Assembly (NCBI RefSeq): GCF_030819275.1
Contig: NZ_JAUTBL010000002.1
Coordinates: 2,726,501-2,790,500, forward strand
DNA: 64,000 nucleotides
From: Agrobacterium larrymoorei
GTDB lineage: Bacteria > Pseudomonadota > Alphaproteobacteria > Rhizobiales > Rhizobiaceae
Reading direction: 5' to 3'
Position numbers and translations under genes: made by a program. Below are positions 37,266-46,011 of the stretch, one piece after another. How positions within the stretch are numbered: the stretch's first letter is position 1; each line of letters begins with the position of its first letter. Under the pieces are notes generated by a model that did no database searches, was not told where the DNA came from, and worked only from the letters and a program-made list of their open reading frames with translations.

Positions 37266-38558
37266 TTGGTATCTGAAAAAGCACTTATCTCAAAAATCAC
37301 ATGGCGACTGATGCCGTTTCTTGGGCTTCTCTATCTCATCGCCTATATCGACCGTCAGAATGTCAGCTTCGCCAAACTGCAAATGGTCGGCGATCTGGGG
37401 CTCAGCGAATATGCCTATGGCCTTGGCGCGTCGTTGTTCTTCATCGGCTATTTCATCTTCGAAGTGCCGAGCAACCTGTTGCTCAATCGCTTCGGCGCCA
37501 GGCTCTGGTTTGCCCGCATCATCATTTCCTGGGGCCTTGTGACCATTGCGCTCGCCTATACGAGCAGCCCAACGATGTTCTATATCCTGCGCTTCCTTCT
37601 CGGCGTCTGCGAGGCTGGCTTCTTCCCCGGCGTCCTCTATCTCCTGACGCTCTGGTTCCCACGCGATTATCGCGGCCGCATGGTCGGTCTGTTCATGATC
37701 TTCTCCGCACTTGCCAATGCCGTTGGCGCACCGCTTGGCGGCATGCTGCTCGATCTGGACGGCCTCTGGGGCTATGCGGGCTGGGAGTGGGTCTTCCTTG
37801 CCACCGGCATTCCGGCCGTGATCGCGGGTATCGTCACCATCTTCTATCTCGACGACAAGCCGGAAACGGCTGCATTCCTGTCTCAGGACGAGAAGGACTG
37901 GCTGAACAAGCGCATCGCTTCGGAAAACTCCGGCATGGACGAACATGCAGAGGACGGTTTCCGCGCGCTGATCAATCCGCGCGTCCTCTTCATGTCGCTC
38001 TGCTATGTCGGCTTCCCGCTGGCCGCCTATGGTCTCAGCTACTGGCTGCCGACCATCGTCAAAAGCTTTGGCGTGTCGAACACTGCGAATGGCTTCATCA
38101 ACATCATTCCTTGGCTGATCGTTGCCGTTGCCCTCTATCTGGTGCCGTCGGCCGCCGATCGCTCCGAAAAGAAGATCACCTATATCGTTGTGCCTGCCTT
38201 TGTCGGCGCCTTCTGCCTGCTGATGTCCGCCCTGATGACATCGCCTGTCGCGCAGTTCGCCTTCCTCTGCATCGCCGCAGCGGGCATCTTCGCCGGACAG
38301 CCGGTGTTCTGGAGCCTTCCCGGTCGCTTCCTGAAGGGTGCGGGCGCTGCTGCCGGTCTTGCGGCGATCAACTCGGTCGGCAATCTCGGCGGCTTTGTCG
38401 CCCAGAACGTCGTTCCCTGGATCCGCGATGAGACGGGAAGCACCATCGCCCCGATGTTCTTCCTCTCGGCCTGCCTCGCGATTGCCGGTGTGCTCGTGAT
38501 CATCGCCGGCCGGATGATCGCCAGGCAGATCTCCTCGCAGCCGAATTTGAAGGCCTGA
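37266..38558 (+). CDS. MFS transporter, anion:cation symporter (ACS) type
   Basis: Inner-membrane carrier of 430 residues with 12 predicted helices. The N-terminal YIDRQNVSFAKLQM, then GYFIFEVPSNLLLNRFGARL, are typical of the ACS family, which imports organic anions such as tartrate, galactarate, phthalate or hydroxyphenylacetate. The start is a TTG at 37266 with GGGAGGGG 7 bases ahead, and no better start exists. No catabolic enzymes are adjacent to hint at the substrate. It is convergent with the amino-acid permease, with only 5 bp between them. Confidence 0.9.
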   Translation: MVSEKALISKITWRLMPFLGLLYLIAYIDRQNVSFAKLQMVGDLGLSEYAYGLGASLFFIGYFIFEVPSNLLLNRFGARLWFARIIISWGLVTIALAYTSSPTMFYILRFLLGVCEAGFFPGVLYLLTLWFPRDYRGRMVGLFMIFSALANAVGAPLGGMLLDLDGLWGYAGWEWVFLATGIPAVIAGIVTIFYLDDKPETAAFLSQDEKDWLNKRIASENSGMDEHAEDGFRALINPRVLFMSLCYVGFPLAAYGLSYWLPTIVKSFGVSNTANGFINIIPWLIVAVALYLVPSAADRSEKKITYIVVPAFVGAFCLLMSALMTSPVAQFAFLCIAAAGIFAGQPVFWSLPGRFLKGAGAAAGLAAINSVGNLGGFVAQNVVPWIRDETGSTIAPMFFLSACLAIAGVLVIIAGRMIARQISSQPNLKA

Positions 38559-38563
38559 GTCTT

Positions 38564-39379
38564 TCAACGCCCCTGCTTGCGGCGCATCCCTTTTTCGATG
38601 CGCCGCAGGATCAGCGACAGTCCGAGCGTCAGGATCAGATAGACGTAAGCGACGATGGAATAGGTCTCGAAGAAGCGGAAGGAGCCGGCCGCATAGACCT
38701 TGCCGAGCTGCGTGATATCCGCGACACCCAGCACCGAGACTAGCGAGCTATCCTTCACCATCGAAACGAAATCATTCGAAAGCGGTGGAAAGATCGTCCG
38801 CACCGCCTGCGGAAAGACGACCAGACGAAAGCGCTGATAGCGGCTGAGCCCGAGCGCCTTTGCCGCCTCGATCTGTCCTTGATCGACAGCCTCGATGCCC
38901 GCCCGGAAGATTTCTGCGAGGAACGCTCCATAGCAGAGCGTCAGCGCCAGGATAGCCCTCCACATCAGCGAAAAGTCGCGCACGATGACCGGCTCGACCC
39001 AACCCGCAGCAATCAACGGCGTCATCAGCCAATTGACGAAATCCACCAGCAGGGGCGCGCCAGCAAAGGCGATGTAGAACAGCACGACAAGGATCGGAAT
39101 GCCGCGCATGGTTTCGATATAGAAACGCGCAACCTGCCGCAGCACAAGAGTGTCGGCCATGCCGAGAAGGGCAATCAGCAGACCCCAGAGGCAGGCAAGA
39201 AAGAAGGCCACCAGCGTGACGAAGATCGTCATGCCGATGCCATTGATCACCGTGGTGAAGACCTGCGCATAGATGCCATTGACGGCAATCACCACGGCAA
39301 GAGTGGCGCCGATATCGACCAGCGCCACCAGCCACCAGGGAAAATCATCCGCTGCATGTTTGGATTGCGGACGGTTCAC
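38564..39379 (-). CDS. Polar amino-acid ABC transporter permease
   Basis: Membrane subunit of a polar amino-acid (His/Glu/Gln-type) ABC importer, 271 residues. The N-terminal half has YIETMRGIPILVVLFYIAF, and the EAA loop is EAAKALGLSRYQRFRLVVFP. About five or six helices are seen. I chose the GTG at 39377-39379 (MNRPQSKHAADD), since GGAG lies 10 bases ahead; a TTG 5 codons upstream is possible. It follows the binding-protein gene on the same strand. No ATPase gene is adjacent. Confidence 0.88.
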   Translation of the reverse strand: MNRPQSKHAADDFPWWLVALVDIGATLAVVIAVNGIYAQVFTTVINGIGMTIFVTLVAFFLACLWGLLIALLGMADTLVLRQVARFYIETMRGIPILVVLFYIAFAGAPLLVDFVNWLMTPLIAAGWVEPVIVRDFSLMWRAILALTLCYGAFLAEIFRAGIEAVDQGQIEAAKALGLSRYQRFRLVVFPQAVRTIFPPLSNDFVSMVKDSSLVSVLGVADITQLGKVYAAGSFRFFETYSIVAYVYLILTLGLSLILRRIEKGMRRKQGR

Positions 39380-39415
39380 GCCGGAACGCTCCAAGGCGAT
39401 GACATGCGCATTCGC

Positions 39416-40210
39416 TTATTCGCCAAGCTTGTAGTCCAGGAACCACTTCTTATCGAGCGCGGCAAAGGTACCATCGGCCTTCAAGGCGGCAATCGCGGCG
39501 TTGACGGGTGCCACGAGATCGGAGCCCTTCTTGAAGATGAAGCCGAAATCGTCGCCACCGAGCGGCCCACCGATCAGCTTCAACGTGCCATTTGACGAAT
39601 CGACATAGCCCTTGCCCGCAACGCCATCGGTCAAAACCAGATCGACATCGCCGGTGCGCAGCGCCTGCACGGTGGCGCCAAAGGTCTCCATCAGCTTGAC
39701 GCGCGGATTCTGCTCATTGCCATCCAGGATATCGTAGATGGCCGTATAGAAGGGGGTTGTGCCAGCCTGCGCGCCGATCAGGCCCTTATCGAAGGCCGCA
39801 AAGCTCTTGGCGTCGGTAAAGCGGGTCTCGTCTGCGCGCACCAGCATGAACATCTCCGAGCGCATGTAAGGATCGGAGAAATCCACCTTCTCCTTGCGAT
39901 CCTCCTTGATGCTGATGCCGGTCATGCCGATGTCGTACTGCCCGGCGGAGACAGCCGGGATCATCGCATCCCAGGAAGCGTTCTGATACTCGACCTTGGC
40001 ATTCAGCCGCTTGGCGATCTCGTTCATCGCATCATATTCCCAACCGATCGGCTTGCCCGTCTTCGGATCGACGAATTGCAGCGGCGGATAGGCATTCTCC
40101 GTCACCACGACGATCTCGCGACCCTTCAGATCCGGCAGATCGGCGGCCGATGCGAGGACTGGTGATAAAAGCGCGGAGGCGATGGCGATGAAAAATGAGC
40201 GTCTGAACAA
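39416..40210 (-). CDS. Polar amino-acid ABC transporter binding protein
   Basis: Periplasmic binding protein of the polar amino-acid family (SBP_bac_3), 264 residues from the chosen start. A signal peptide covers about residues 1-24 (FIAIASALLSPVLASAAD). The mature domain shows TENAYPPLQFVDPKTGKPIG and MTGISIKEDRKEKVDFSDPY, diagnostic of the family. The TTG at 40208-40210 is preferred because AGGAG lies 7 bases before it; a GTG 12 codons upstream lacks such a site. It precedes the permease. Ligand identity is open. Confidence 0.9.
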   Translation of the reverse strand: MFRRSFFIAIASALLSPVLASAADLPDLKGREIVVVTENAYPPLQFVDPKTGKPIGWEYDAMNEIAKRLNAKVEYQNASWDAMIPAVSAGQYDIGMTGISIKEDRKEKVDFSDPYMRSEMFMLVRADETRFTDAKSFAAFDKGLIGAQAGTTPFYTAIYDILDGNEQNPRVKLMETFGATVQALRTGDVDLVLTDGVAGKGYVDSSNGTLKLIGGPLGGDDFGFIFKKGSDLVAPVNAAIAALKADGTFAALDKKWFLDYKLGE

Positions 40211-40376
40211 TGGCGGTCTCCTGAAAAGAAGCTCGGAAATTGACACGCTTTAAAGCCGCCGCGCAAGAGACATGCGTTTCAAGAAAGCGGGGGGTGTTAG
40301 AATGCCGCCACATCTTTCGACCCCGCGTCGCAACAGACCGCCCGGTGGCGCAGGACGCCGCAAAACCCGACAACAA

Positions 40377-40402
40377 AAAAGGCGGCCCGAAGACCGCCTT
40401 TT
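40377..40402 (-). terminator. Intrinsic terminator of rplS
   Basis: Stem AAAAGGCGG/CCGCCTTTT with an 8-base loop, closing just after the L19 stop codon. A U-run follows on the minus strand. Confidence 0.85.
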
Positions 40403-40424
40403 CGATAATCCCAAAAGGGAAAGC

Positions 40425-40970
40425 TTATTCAGCTGCACCTTCAGCAGCCTTTGCTGCTGCAGCTTCTTCAGCTGCCTTGGCTTCAGCGGCTTCTGCTGCT
40501 GCCTTTTCGGCGGCCAGAGCCTGTGCTGCTGCAACCTTTTCAGCTTCGATACGTGCCTTTTCGTCGGCAGCAGCCTGACGCTCGGCATCGTTGAGCTTGC
40601 GAGCGCGAACACCGGTGTCTTCAACGATACGAGCGGACTTACCGCGACGGTCGCGCAGGTAGTAGAGCTTCGCACGGCGAACCTTACCACGGCGAACGAT
40701 CTCAACGCCTTCAACCAGCGGAGAGTAAACCGGGAATACGCGCTCTACGCCTTCGCCGTAGGAGATCTTGCGAACGGTGAAGTTCTCGTTGAGACCGCCG
40801 CCGGAGCGAGCGATAACGACGCCTTCGTAAGCCTGTACGCGGGTACGGTTACCTTCCGTAACGCGCACGTTGACGCGAACGGTGTCACCAGGAGAAAATT
40901 CAGGAAGCTTGCGCTTCGCTTCGATCTTGGCGGCCTGTTCGGCTTCCAGCTGTGCAATAATGTTGGTCAT
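40425..40970 (-). CDS. rplS: 50S ribosomal protein L19
   Basis: Large-subunit protein at the 30S-50S interface. The core (residues 1-125) is standard, with [35 protein letters not shown] and [16 protein letters not shown]. It is followed by about 55 residues of Ala/Glu/Lys-rich low-complexity sequence, so the protein is 181 residues against about 115-120 in E. coli. The ATG follows GAGGTTAAC. It lies beyond the trmD end of the ffh-rpsP-rimM-trmD group, separated from it by the TSUP permease gene. Confidence 0.97.
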   Translation of the reverse strand: MTNIIAQLEAEQAAKIEAKRKLPEFSPGDTVRVNVRVTEGNRTRVQAYEGVVIARSGGGLNENFTVRKISYGEGVERVFPVYSPLVEGVEIVRRGKVRRAKLYYLRDRRGKSARIVEDTGVRARKLNDAERQAAADEKARIEAEKVAAAQALAAEKAAAEAAEAKAAEEAAAAKAAEGAAE

Positions 40971-41231
40971 GTTAACCTCTGAGTTCTTCTGAAACAGCCA
41001 GAGCGCTCAACGAGATCATTCCTTGGATCCTGTCCTTGGAATTATGCCTTGCGGCAGGAGCGGGTTCGCCATTCTTTGCTTGCGGTTAATGGGCATAAGC
41101 CCAATTCCACGCGGGCCAATACAGGAAGATCACCGGTTTGTCATCCCTTACATGACAATATTTTGTCGGCCGCCACCTGATTGTCGGAAAGCGCATCTGC
41201 TTATATGGGAGATGGAACGCCGGGAGGGGCC

Positions 41232-41978
41232 ATGTCCATTGCAATCATTCTACTCTTGTTCGCCAGCGGCTTTCTGTCCGGCGCCGTCAATGCCATTGCT
41301 GGCGGCGGCACCTTCCTGACCTTCGGCGCCATGACGGTAGCGGGTATCGCACCGATCTCGGCCAATGCCACCTCCTCCATCGTTCAGTTTCCAGGCTACG
41401 TCACCTCGGTAATTGCCTACTGGCCGGAAATTCGTGCCCACTGGAAGGGTGCGGTCCTGCTCGCGGTTCTCTCGATCCTCGGTTCAACCGGCGGCGCACT
41501 GCTGTTGCTGTCGCTCGACAACCCCTCCTTCCGCCAGCTGGTGCCGTGGCTTCTGCTTGCGGCCACGGCACTCTTTGCCGCCGGGCCGTGGCTCCGTCCG
41601 CGCTCGAATGAAGAGCATCCGAAAAGCAATGTCGCCAGCCTGATCGGCCAGTTCTTCACCTCGATCTATGGCGGATTCTTTGGTGCCGGTATGGGCATCA
41701 TGATGCTCGCCGTGCTCGGCCTCACCGCAGGCGGCACCTATCATCATCTGAACGCCCTGAAGAACCTGCTGGCCGTCGTCATTGCCGCCGTTGCCACCAT
41801 TGTCTTCGTCGGCGGTGGTGTTGTCGCCTGGCACGCGGCGCTGATCATGATTCCCGCCTCTGCGCTCGGCGGCTATTGTGGCGTCTATCTTGCCCGCCGC
41901 GTTCCACAATGGATCATCCGAGCATTGGTGATCACGGTCGGGCTAGTGCTGACGGGCTACTACTTCTTCACCGCTTGA
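41232..41978 (+). CDS. TSUP-family (TauE/SafE) membrane permease
   Basis: Inner-membrane protein of 248 residues with seven or eight helices, from the TauE/SafE family of presumed sulfite/organosulfonate or other anion exporters. It shows [20 protein letters not shown] and [20 protein letters not shown], the two family repeats. The ATG at 41232 follows GGGAGGGG, which fixes the start; earlier in-frame ATGs precede that site. Its 3' end overlaps the trmD 3' end by 19 bp on the opposite strand. The substrate is unknown. Confidence 0.9.
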   Translation: MSIAIILLLFASGFLSGAVNAIAGGGTFLTFGAMTVAGIAPISANATSSIVQFPGYVTSVIAYWPEIRAHWKGAVLLAVLSILGSTGGALLLLSLDNPSFRQLVPWLLLAATALFAAGPWLRPRSNEEHPKSNVASLIGQFFTSIYGGFFGAGMGIMMLAVLGLTAGGTYHHLNALKNLLAVVIAAVATIVFVGGGVVAWHAALIMIPASALGGYCGVYLARRVPQWIIRALVITVGLVLTGYYFFTA

Positions 41979-42658
41979 GTTTCGGCCAGCAAATCCGGGC
42001 GGCGCTCTCTCGTCAGAGCCAGCGCCTGCTCATGCCGCCACGTGTCGATCAGCTTGTGATTGCCCGACGTCAAAACGGCGGGAATGTCCCGGCCTTCCCA
42101 GACCTGCGGCCTTGTGTAGTGCGGATGCTCGAGCAGTCCGCCTTCGAAACTTTCATGCACACCGGACAGGTCATTGCCCATCACGCCCGGCAGAATGCGC
42201 ACCACCGCATCGAGAAGCGTCAGCGCTGCGGGCTCACCGCCCGAAAGAATATAGTCGCCGATGCAGACCTCTTCGAGGCCACGCGCATCGATCACCCGCT
42301 GGTCCACGCCTTCGAAACGACCGCAGACAATGATGACGCCCTCACCTGCCGCAAGCTCGCGCACACGCTCCTGCGTCAGCGGCTTGCCGCGCGGGCTCAT
42401 CAACAGGCGCGGACGACTATCATCCTCCGACACCGCGTCGATGGCCGCTGCCAGCACATCGGGTTTGAGCACCATGCCAGCACCGCCACCTGCCGGCGTG
42501 TCATCGACACTGCGATGCTTGTCGGTGGCAAAATCGCGGATCTGCACCGGCTCCATCTGCCATTGGCCGCGCTCCAGCGCCTTGCCCGCCAGAGAATAGG
42601 ACAGATGCCCCGGAAACATTTCCGGGTAGAGCGTCAGCACGGTTGCCTTGAAGCTCAT
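41960..42658 (-). CDS. trmD: tRNA (guanine-N1)-methyltransferase
   Basis: Methylates G37 of tRNAs that read codons with C or U in first position, preventing frameshifting. The 232-residue SPOUT protein begins [17 protein letters not shown] and has [28 protein letters not shown] and [14 protein letters not shown], the knot region that binds SAM. It follows rimM by 4 bp in the ribosome-biogenesis operon. The 3' 19 bp overlap the convergent TSUP gene. Confidence 0.97.
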   Translation of the reverse strand: MSFKATVLTLYPEMFPGHLSYSLAGKALERGQWQMEPVQIRDFATDKHRSVDDTPAGGGAGMVLKPDVLAAAIDAVSEDDSRPRLLMSPRGKPLTQERVRELAAGEGVIIVCGRFEGVDQRVIDARGLEEVCIGDYILSGGEPAALTLLDAVVRILPGVMGNDLSGVHESFEGGLLEHPHYTRPQVWEGRDIPAVLTSGNHKLIDTWRHEQALALTRERRPDLLAETQAVKK

Positions 42659-42662
42659 CGGC

Positions 42663-43238
42663 TTACTTCTTGCCCTTGCCGAAGATCGGATGATCGGGAT
42701 CGTCCTTGCCGTCTTCCGGATTGTCGATCAGCCCCGCGGCAAAGGGATCGATCAGGATCTTTCCGCCCTCCAGATCGATTTCGAGAACGGCAGCCTCGGT
42801 AAAGGGGATGAGCGCCGGACGACGTCCCGCACCCTTCAACTCAAGCAGATCACCTGCGCCAAAATCATAGACGGCACTGACCGAACCGTAGCTTTTGCCC
42901 TCGGCGTCCACCACGTCGAGACCCTCGAGATCGGTATAGAAGAACTCGTCCTCGTCCAGATCCTCGTCAGGCAGGTTGTCGCGATCGACGAAGAGCTCAA
43001 GCCCGTTCAACGCTTCAGCGGCGTTGCGGTCATTGATACCGCGAAAGCGCACGATGACGACATTCTTGCCTTGGCGCACTTCGAGAATTTCAAACACACG
43101 CCCATCGGCGGCAACCAGATTGCCGTAATCGCCAAGCGCCAGGGGATCGTCGGTATAGGAGCTGACCCGCACTTCGCCGCGCAAGCCCTGGGCTGCGCCA
43201 ATCTTGGCCATGAGAATGGGGTTTTCCAGCTTTGCCAT
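42663..43238 (-). CDS. rimM: Ribosome maturation factor RimM
   Basis: Assists 30S head assembly through ribosomal protein S19. The 191-residue protein has the N-terminal [19 protein letters not shown] and a C-terminal PRC-barrel-like domain ([17 protein letters not shown], then [17 protein letters not shown]). The charged tail is longer than in E. coli. It lies between rpsP and trmD, as in many bacteria. Confidence 0.95.
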   Translation of the reverse strand: MAKLENPILMAKIGAAQGLRGEVRVSSYTDDPLALGDYGNLVAADGRVFEILEVRQGKNVVIVRFRGINDRNAAEALNGLELFVDRDNLPDEDLDEDEFFYTDLEGLDVVDAEGKSYGSVSAVYDFGAGDLLELKGAGRRPALIPFTEAAVLEIDLEGGKILIDPFAAGLIDNPEDGKDDPDHPIFGKGKK

Positions 43239-43321
43239 TGAACCGTCCGTTGTCGCGTTGTGCGCGTATCGTTTTAGTACCTGGCTGATCTACCGCCAAG
43301 TCCATGGGAATTAAACATGAA

Positions 43322-43354
43322 AACGGGTGGCGCGGAAACCGTGCCACCCGTTTC
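43322..43354 (-). terminator. Terminator or attenuator between rpsP and rimM
   Basis: An 11-bp stem AAACGGGTGGC/GCCACCCGTTT with an 11-base loop, 18 bp beyond the rpsP stop codon. A short U-run follows on the minus strand. As rimM-trmD lie downstream, it may only partially stop transcription. Confidence 0.65.
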
Positions 43355-43372
43355 TATCAGGATAAACCAGAC

Positions 43373-43750
43373 TTATTCTGCAGCAGCGGCTTCAGCGGCA
43401 GCAGCAGCGGCGTCTTCAGCCTTCTGCTTCTTCTCGGCAACGCGCTCGAGAGCCTTCTTGCCTGGCTTTGCCTTTTCAGGGTTGTTGCGCGCGTCGCGCG
43501 TTGCAATGCCGGCTTCTGCGAGGAAGCGCAGAACGCGGTCGGTCGGCTGTGCACCCTTTGCGATCCATTCCTTGACGAGGTCGCCGTTGATCTGGATGCG
43601 ATCAGCGTTGTCCTTCGGCAGCATCGGGTTCCAGGAACCGACCTTCTCGAGGAAGCGGCCGTCGCGCGGGCTGCGGGCGTCAGCAACAACGATCTGGTAG
43701 TACGGGCGCTTCTTGGAACCACCGCGTGCGAGACGAATTTTCAGTGCCAT
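43373..43750 (-). CDS. rpsP: 30S ribosomal protein S16
   Basis: Small-subunit assembly protein. The conserved core starts [20 protein letters not shown] and continues [12 protein letters not shown]; residues 1-85 are typical. About 40 more residues form a Lys/Ala/Glu tail ([17 protein letters not shown]), giving 125 in all against about 82 in E. coli. This resembles the tail on L19 in the same region. It sits between the chorismate mutase gene and rimM. Confidence 0.97.
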   Translation of the reverse strand: MALKIRLARGGSKKRPYYQIVVADARSPRDGRFLEKVGSWNPMLPKDNADRIQINGDLVKEWIAKGAQPTDRVLRFLAEAGIATRDARNNPEKAKPGKKALERVAEKKQKAEDAAAAAAEAAAAE

Positions 43751-43782
43751 GTGAGTTCTCCTTATAATGGCTTGCCCGCCGG

Positions 43783-44100
43783 TCAGGCGGTCTTTTCTGT
43801 GCCGTTGTGTTCAGCGGCAATGGCTTCATGATGCCGGATGACTTCCTTGATGATGAAGTTCAAGAACTTCTCGGCGAAATCCGGATCCAGATTGGCATCC
43901 TTGGCCAGGCGGCGCAGGCGTTCGATCTGGTATTCTTCGCGCGCCGGGTCTGCCGGCGGCAAATCGTAGGTGGCCTTCAACACGCCCACCGCCTTGGTAC
44001 AGCGGAAGCGTTCGGCCAGCATGTGCACCAGTGCGGCATCGACATTGTCGATGGACTGGCGGTATTCAGCGAGTTTTTCTTTGACGTCTGTCGTAGTCAC
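43783..44100 (-). CDS. Chorismate mutase (AroQ class)
   Basis: Converts chorismate to prephenate for phenylalanine and tyrosine. The 105-residue protein is an all-helical AroQ domain: [20 protein letters not shown], a Lys-rich [20 protein letters not shown] segment and a C-terminal [13 protein letters not shown]. The GTG at 44098-44100 is chosen because GAGG precedes it; a GTG 4 codons upstream overlaps the ffh end region. It is cytoplasmic, with no signal peptide. Insertion between ffh and rpsP is a Rhizobiales arrangement as I recall it; its regulatory sense is unknown. Confidence 0.92.
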   Translation of the reverse strand: MTTTDVKEKLAEYRQSIDNVDAALVHMLAERFRCTKAVGVLKATYDLPPADPAREEYQIERLRRLAKDANLDPDFAEKFLNFIIKEVIRHHEAIAAEHNGTEKTA

Positions 44101-44108
44101 CGATGGCC

Positions 44109-45674
44109 TCACTTCTTCTTGCCAAAACCGGGAAGACCCGGAAGACCGCCGAGACCCGGCAGCTTGCTGCCACCGAGACCAGGCAATCCGCCTGGAAGAC
44201 CGCCAAGACCCGGAGGCAGAGCGCCCGGCTTGCCAAGACCTGCGGCTTCCGCCTGCTTCTGCAGCGCTTCAAGCTGCTTGGGGTCCATATTGGCGAGATC
44301 AGGCATGCCGCCCATGCCGAGACCCATCTTGCCGGCCAGACCGCCCATCATCTGCTTCATGATGCCGCCCTTGCCCTTGCCGCCCATGGCTTTCATCATG
44401 TCGGCCATGCCGCGATGCATCTTCAAGAGCTTGTTGATTTCGGCAGCATCCGTGCCGGAACCGGCAGCAATGCGCTTCTTGCGGCTGTGTTTGAGAATAT
44501 CCGGGTTGGCGCGCTCAGCCTTGGTCATCGACGAGATGATCGCCAGCTGACGGTCGAACATCTTGTCGTTCAAACCGGCGGACGCCATCTTGTCCTTCAT
44601 GCCAGCCATGCCGGGCATCAGACCCATGATGCCGCCCATGCCGCCCATCTTCTGCATCTGGCGCAGCTGATCGGCCAGATCGTTGAGGTCGAACTTGCCC
44701 TTGGCCATCTTCTCGGCCATGGCGCGGGCTTTTTCCGCATCGATATTCTCTGCAGCCTTTTCGACCAGCGAGACGATATCGCCCATGCCGAGAATGCGGT
44801 CTGCGATACGGCGTGGATGAAACTCATCCAGTTCGTTCATCCGCTCGCCGGTACCGATGAGCTTGATCGGCTTGCCGGTAACGGCGCGCATGGAAAGGGC
44901 CGCACCACCACGGCCATCGCCATCCATACGGGTCAGCACAAGGCCGGTAATGCCGACACGTTCATCGAAATTGCGCGCCAGATTGACGGCATCCTGACCG
45001 GTCAGGCTGTCGGCAACCAGCAGGATTTCGTGCGGATTGGCCTTTTTCTTGATGTCGGCCATTTCCAGCATCAACGGCTCGTCGATGTGGGTACGACCGG
45101 CGGTATCGAGGATCACGACATCATGGCCGCCAAGCTTGGCCGCCTGGACGGCGCGCGAGGCGATATCGGTCGGCGACTGGCCGGCAACGATCGGCAGCGT
45201 ATCGATGCCGGTCTGCACGCCAAGCTGGCGCAGCTGCTCCTGGGCGGCGGGGCGGCGCGTGTCGAGAGATGCCATCAGCACCTTCTTCTTCTCGCGATCC
45301 GTCAGACGCTTGGCAATCTTGCCGGTGGTGGTCGTCTTACCCGAACCCTGCAGACCCACCATCATGATGACGACGGGAGCCGGTGCATGCAGATCGACCG
45401 ACACACCTTCCGAGCCCAGCATTTCAACAAGCTCGTCATGGACGATCTTGACGACCATCTGGCCGGGCTTGATGGACTTCAGGACCGAGGCGCCAACCGC
45501 CTTTTCGCGCACCTTTTCGGTGAAGGTACGAACGACTTCCAGCGCCACGTCCGCTTCCAGAAGCGCACGGCGAACCTCACGCAGCGCTGCGGAAACATCG
45601 GCTTCCGAAAGCGAGCCACGGCCGGTCAGTCCATTCAAAATGGAGCCAAGGCGGTCCTGGAGGTTTTCAAACAT
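44109..45674 (-). CDS. ffh: Signal recognition particle protein Ffh
   Basis: GTPase of the signal recognition particle, which binds nascent signal sequences and 4.5S RNA. The 521-residue protein has the N domain (MFENLQDRLGSILNGLTG), the P-loop GLQGSGKTTTTGKIAKRL, DTAGRTHID and TRMDGDGRGG. A Met-rich M domain follows. The last 40 residues are a Gly/Leu/Pro low-complexity tail (GLPGLGGSKLPGLGGLPG). The frame is open far upstream, but the ATG at 45672-45674 fits the family. A promoter and a leader hairpin lie on its 5' side. Confidence 0.97.
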   Translation of the reverse strand: MFENLQDRLGSILNGLTGRGSLSEADVSAALREVRRALLEADVALEVVRTFTEKVREKAVGASVLKSIKPGQMVVKIVHDELVEMLGSEGVSVDLHAPAPVVIMMVGLQGSGKTTTTGKIAKRLTDREKKKVLMASLDTRRPAAQEQLRQLGVQTGIDTLPIVAGQSPTDIASRAVQAAKLGGHDVVILDTAGRTHIDEPLMLEMADIKKKANPHEILLVADSLTGQDAVNLARNFDERVGITGLVLTRMDGDGRGGAALSMRAVTGKPIKLIGTGERMNELDEFHPRRIADRILGMGDIVSLVEKAAENIDAEKARAMAEKMAKGKFDLNDLADQLRQMQKMGGMGGIMGLMPGMAGMKDKMASAGLNDKMFDRQLAIISSMTKAERANPDILKHSRKKRIAAGSGTDAAEINKLLKMHRGMADMMKAMGGKGKGGIMKQMMGGLAGKMGLGMGGMPDLANMDPKQLEALQKQAEAAGLGKPGALPPGLGGLPGGLPGLGGSKLPGLGGLPGLPGFGKKK

Positions 45675-45763
45675 CTGTTCTTCCTTCTTCGTTTCGGTTT
45701 CCCGAAACGTCGGTGCTTTTGCTGGCAAAAACAAGACGCCCGGAAATGGGCAAAGCCAAAAAG

Positions 45764-45792
45764 CACCCGAGGGCGCATCGCGCTGTCGGGTG
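45764..45792 (-). terminator. Attenuator-like hairpin in the ffh leader
   Basis: On the minus strand CACCCGA pairs with TCGGGTG. An inner GCGC/GCGC stem surrounds GAT, and CTTTTTGG follows. It lies between the predicted ffh promoter and the ffh start, so it would terminate the leader RNA unless overridden. Confidence 0.55.
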
Positions 45793-45871
45793 TTGACCTC
45801 CGGGATCTCTTTATACCTTGACGGGTCCCGGTCGGTGGCTTGGAGTCTTGAAACTGCCAGCTGATCGGGCG

Positions 45872-45901
45872 GGATAAACAGGAAATGCACGCGAAAGTCA
45901 A
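45872..45901 (-). promoter_or_regulatory. Candidate ffh promoter
   Basis: TTGACT (45896-45901) within CTTGACTTTCG, a good alphaproteobacterial -35, and TTATCC (45872-45877) are spaced by 18 bp. They lie about 200 bp upstream of the ffh start. Confidence 0.5.
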
Positions 45902-46011
45902 GGCAAGTCCGGTGTTTTGGCGAAAACGCCTTCAAACGGACGACATTGTAGACGCTTCTTCGACGAGTCTGGCGCTTGTCGTTTATCTATCCTCTTCCTA
46001 TAGCTTACATC

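Larger units (their letters stand above)
45675..46011. other. 337-bp divergent intergenic region ffh / MBL-fold gene
   Basis: Contains the ffh promoter (45872-45901) and leader hairpin (45764-45792). On the other side, about 110 bp precede the plus-strand MBL gene. No SRP RNA or other RNA gene was recognised. Confidence 0.6.

Noticed and set aside
37266..40210. Idea that the MFS carrier and the amino-acid ABC pair form one uptake locus
   Set aside because: They are convergent on opposite strands with separate 5' regions and no shared enzymes.
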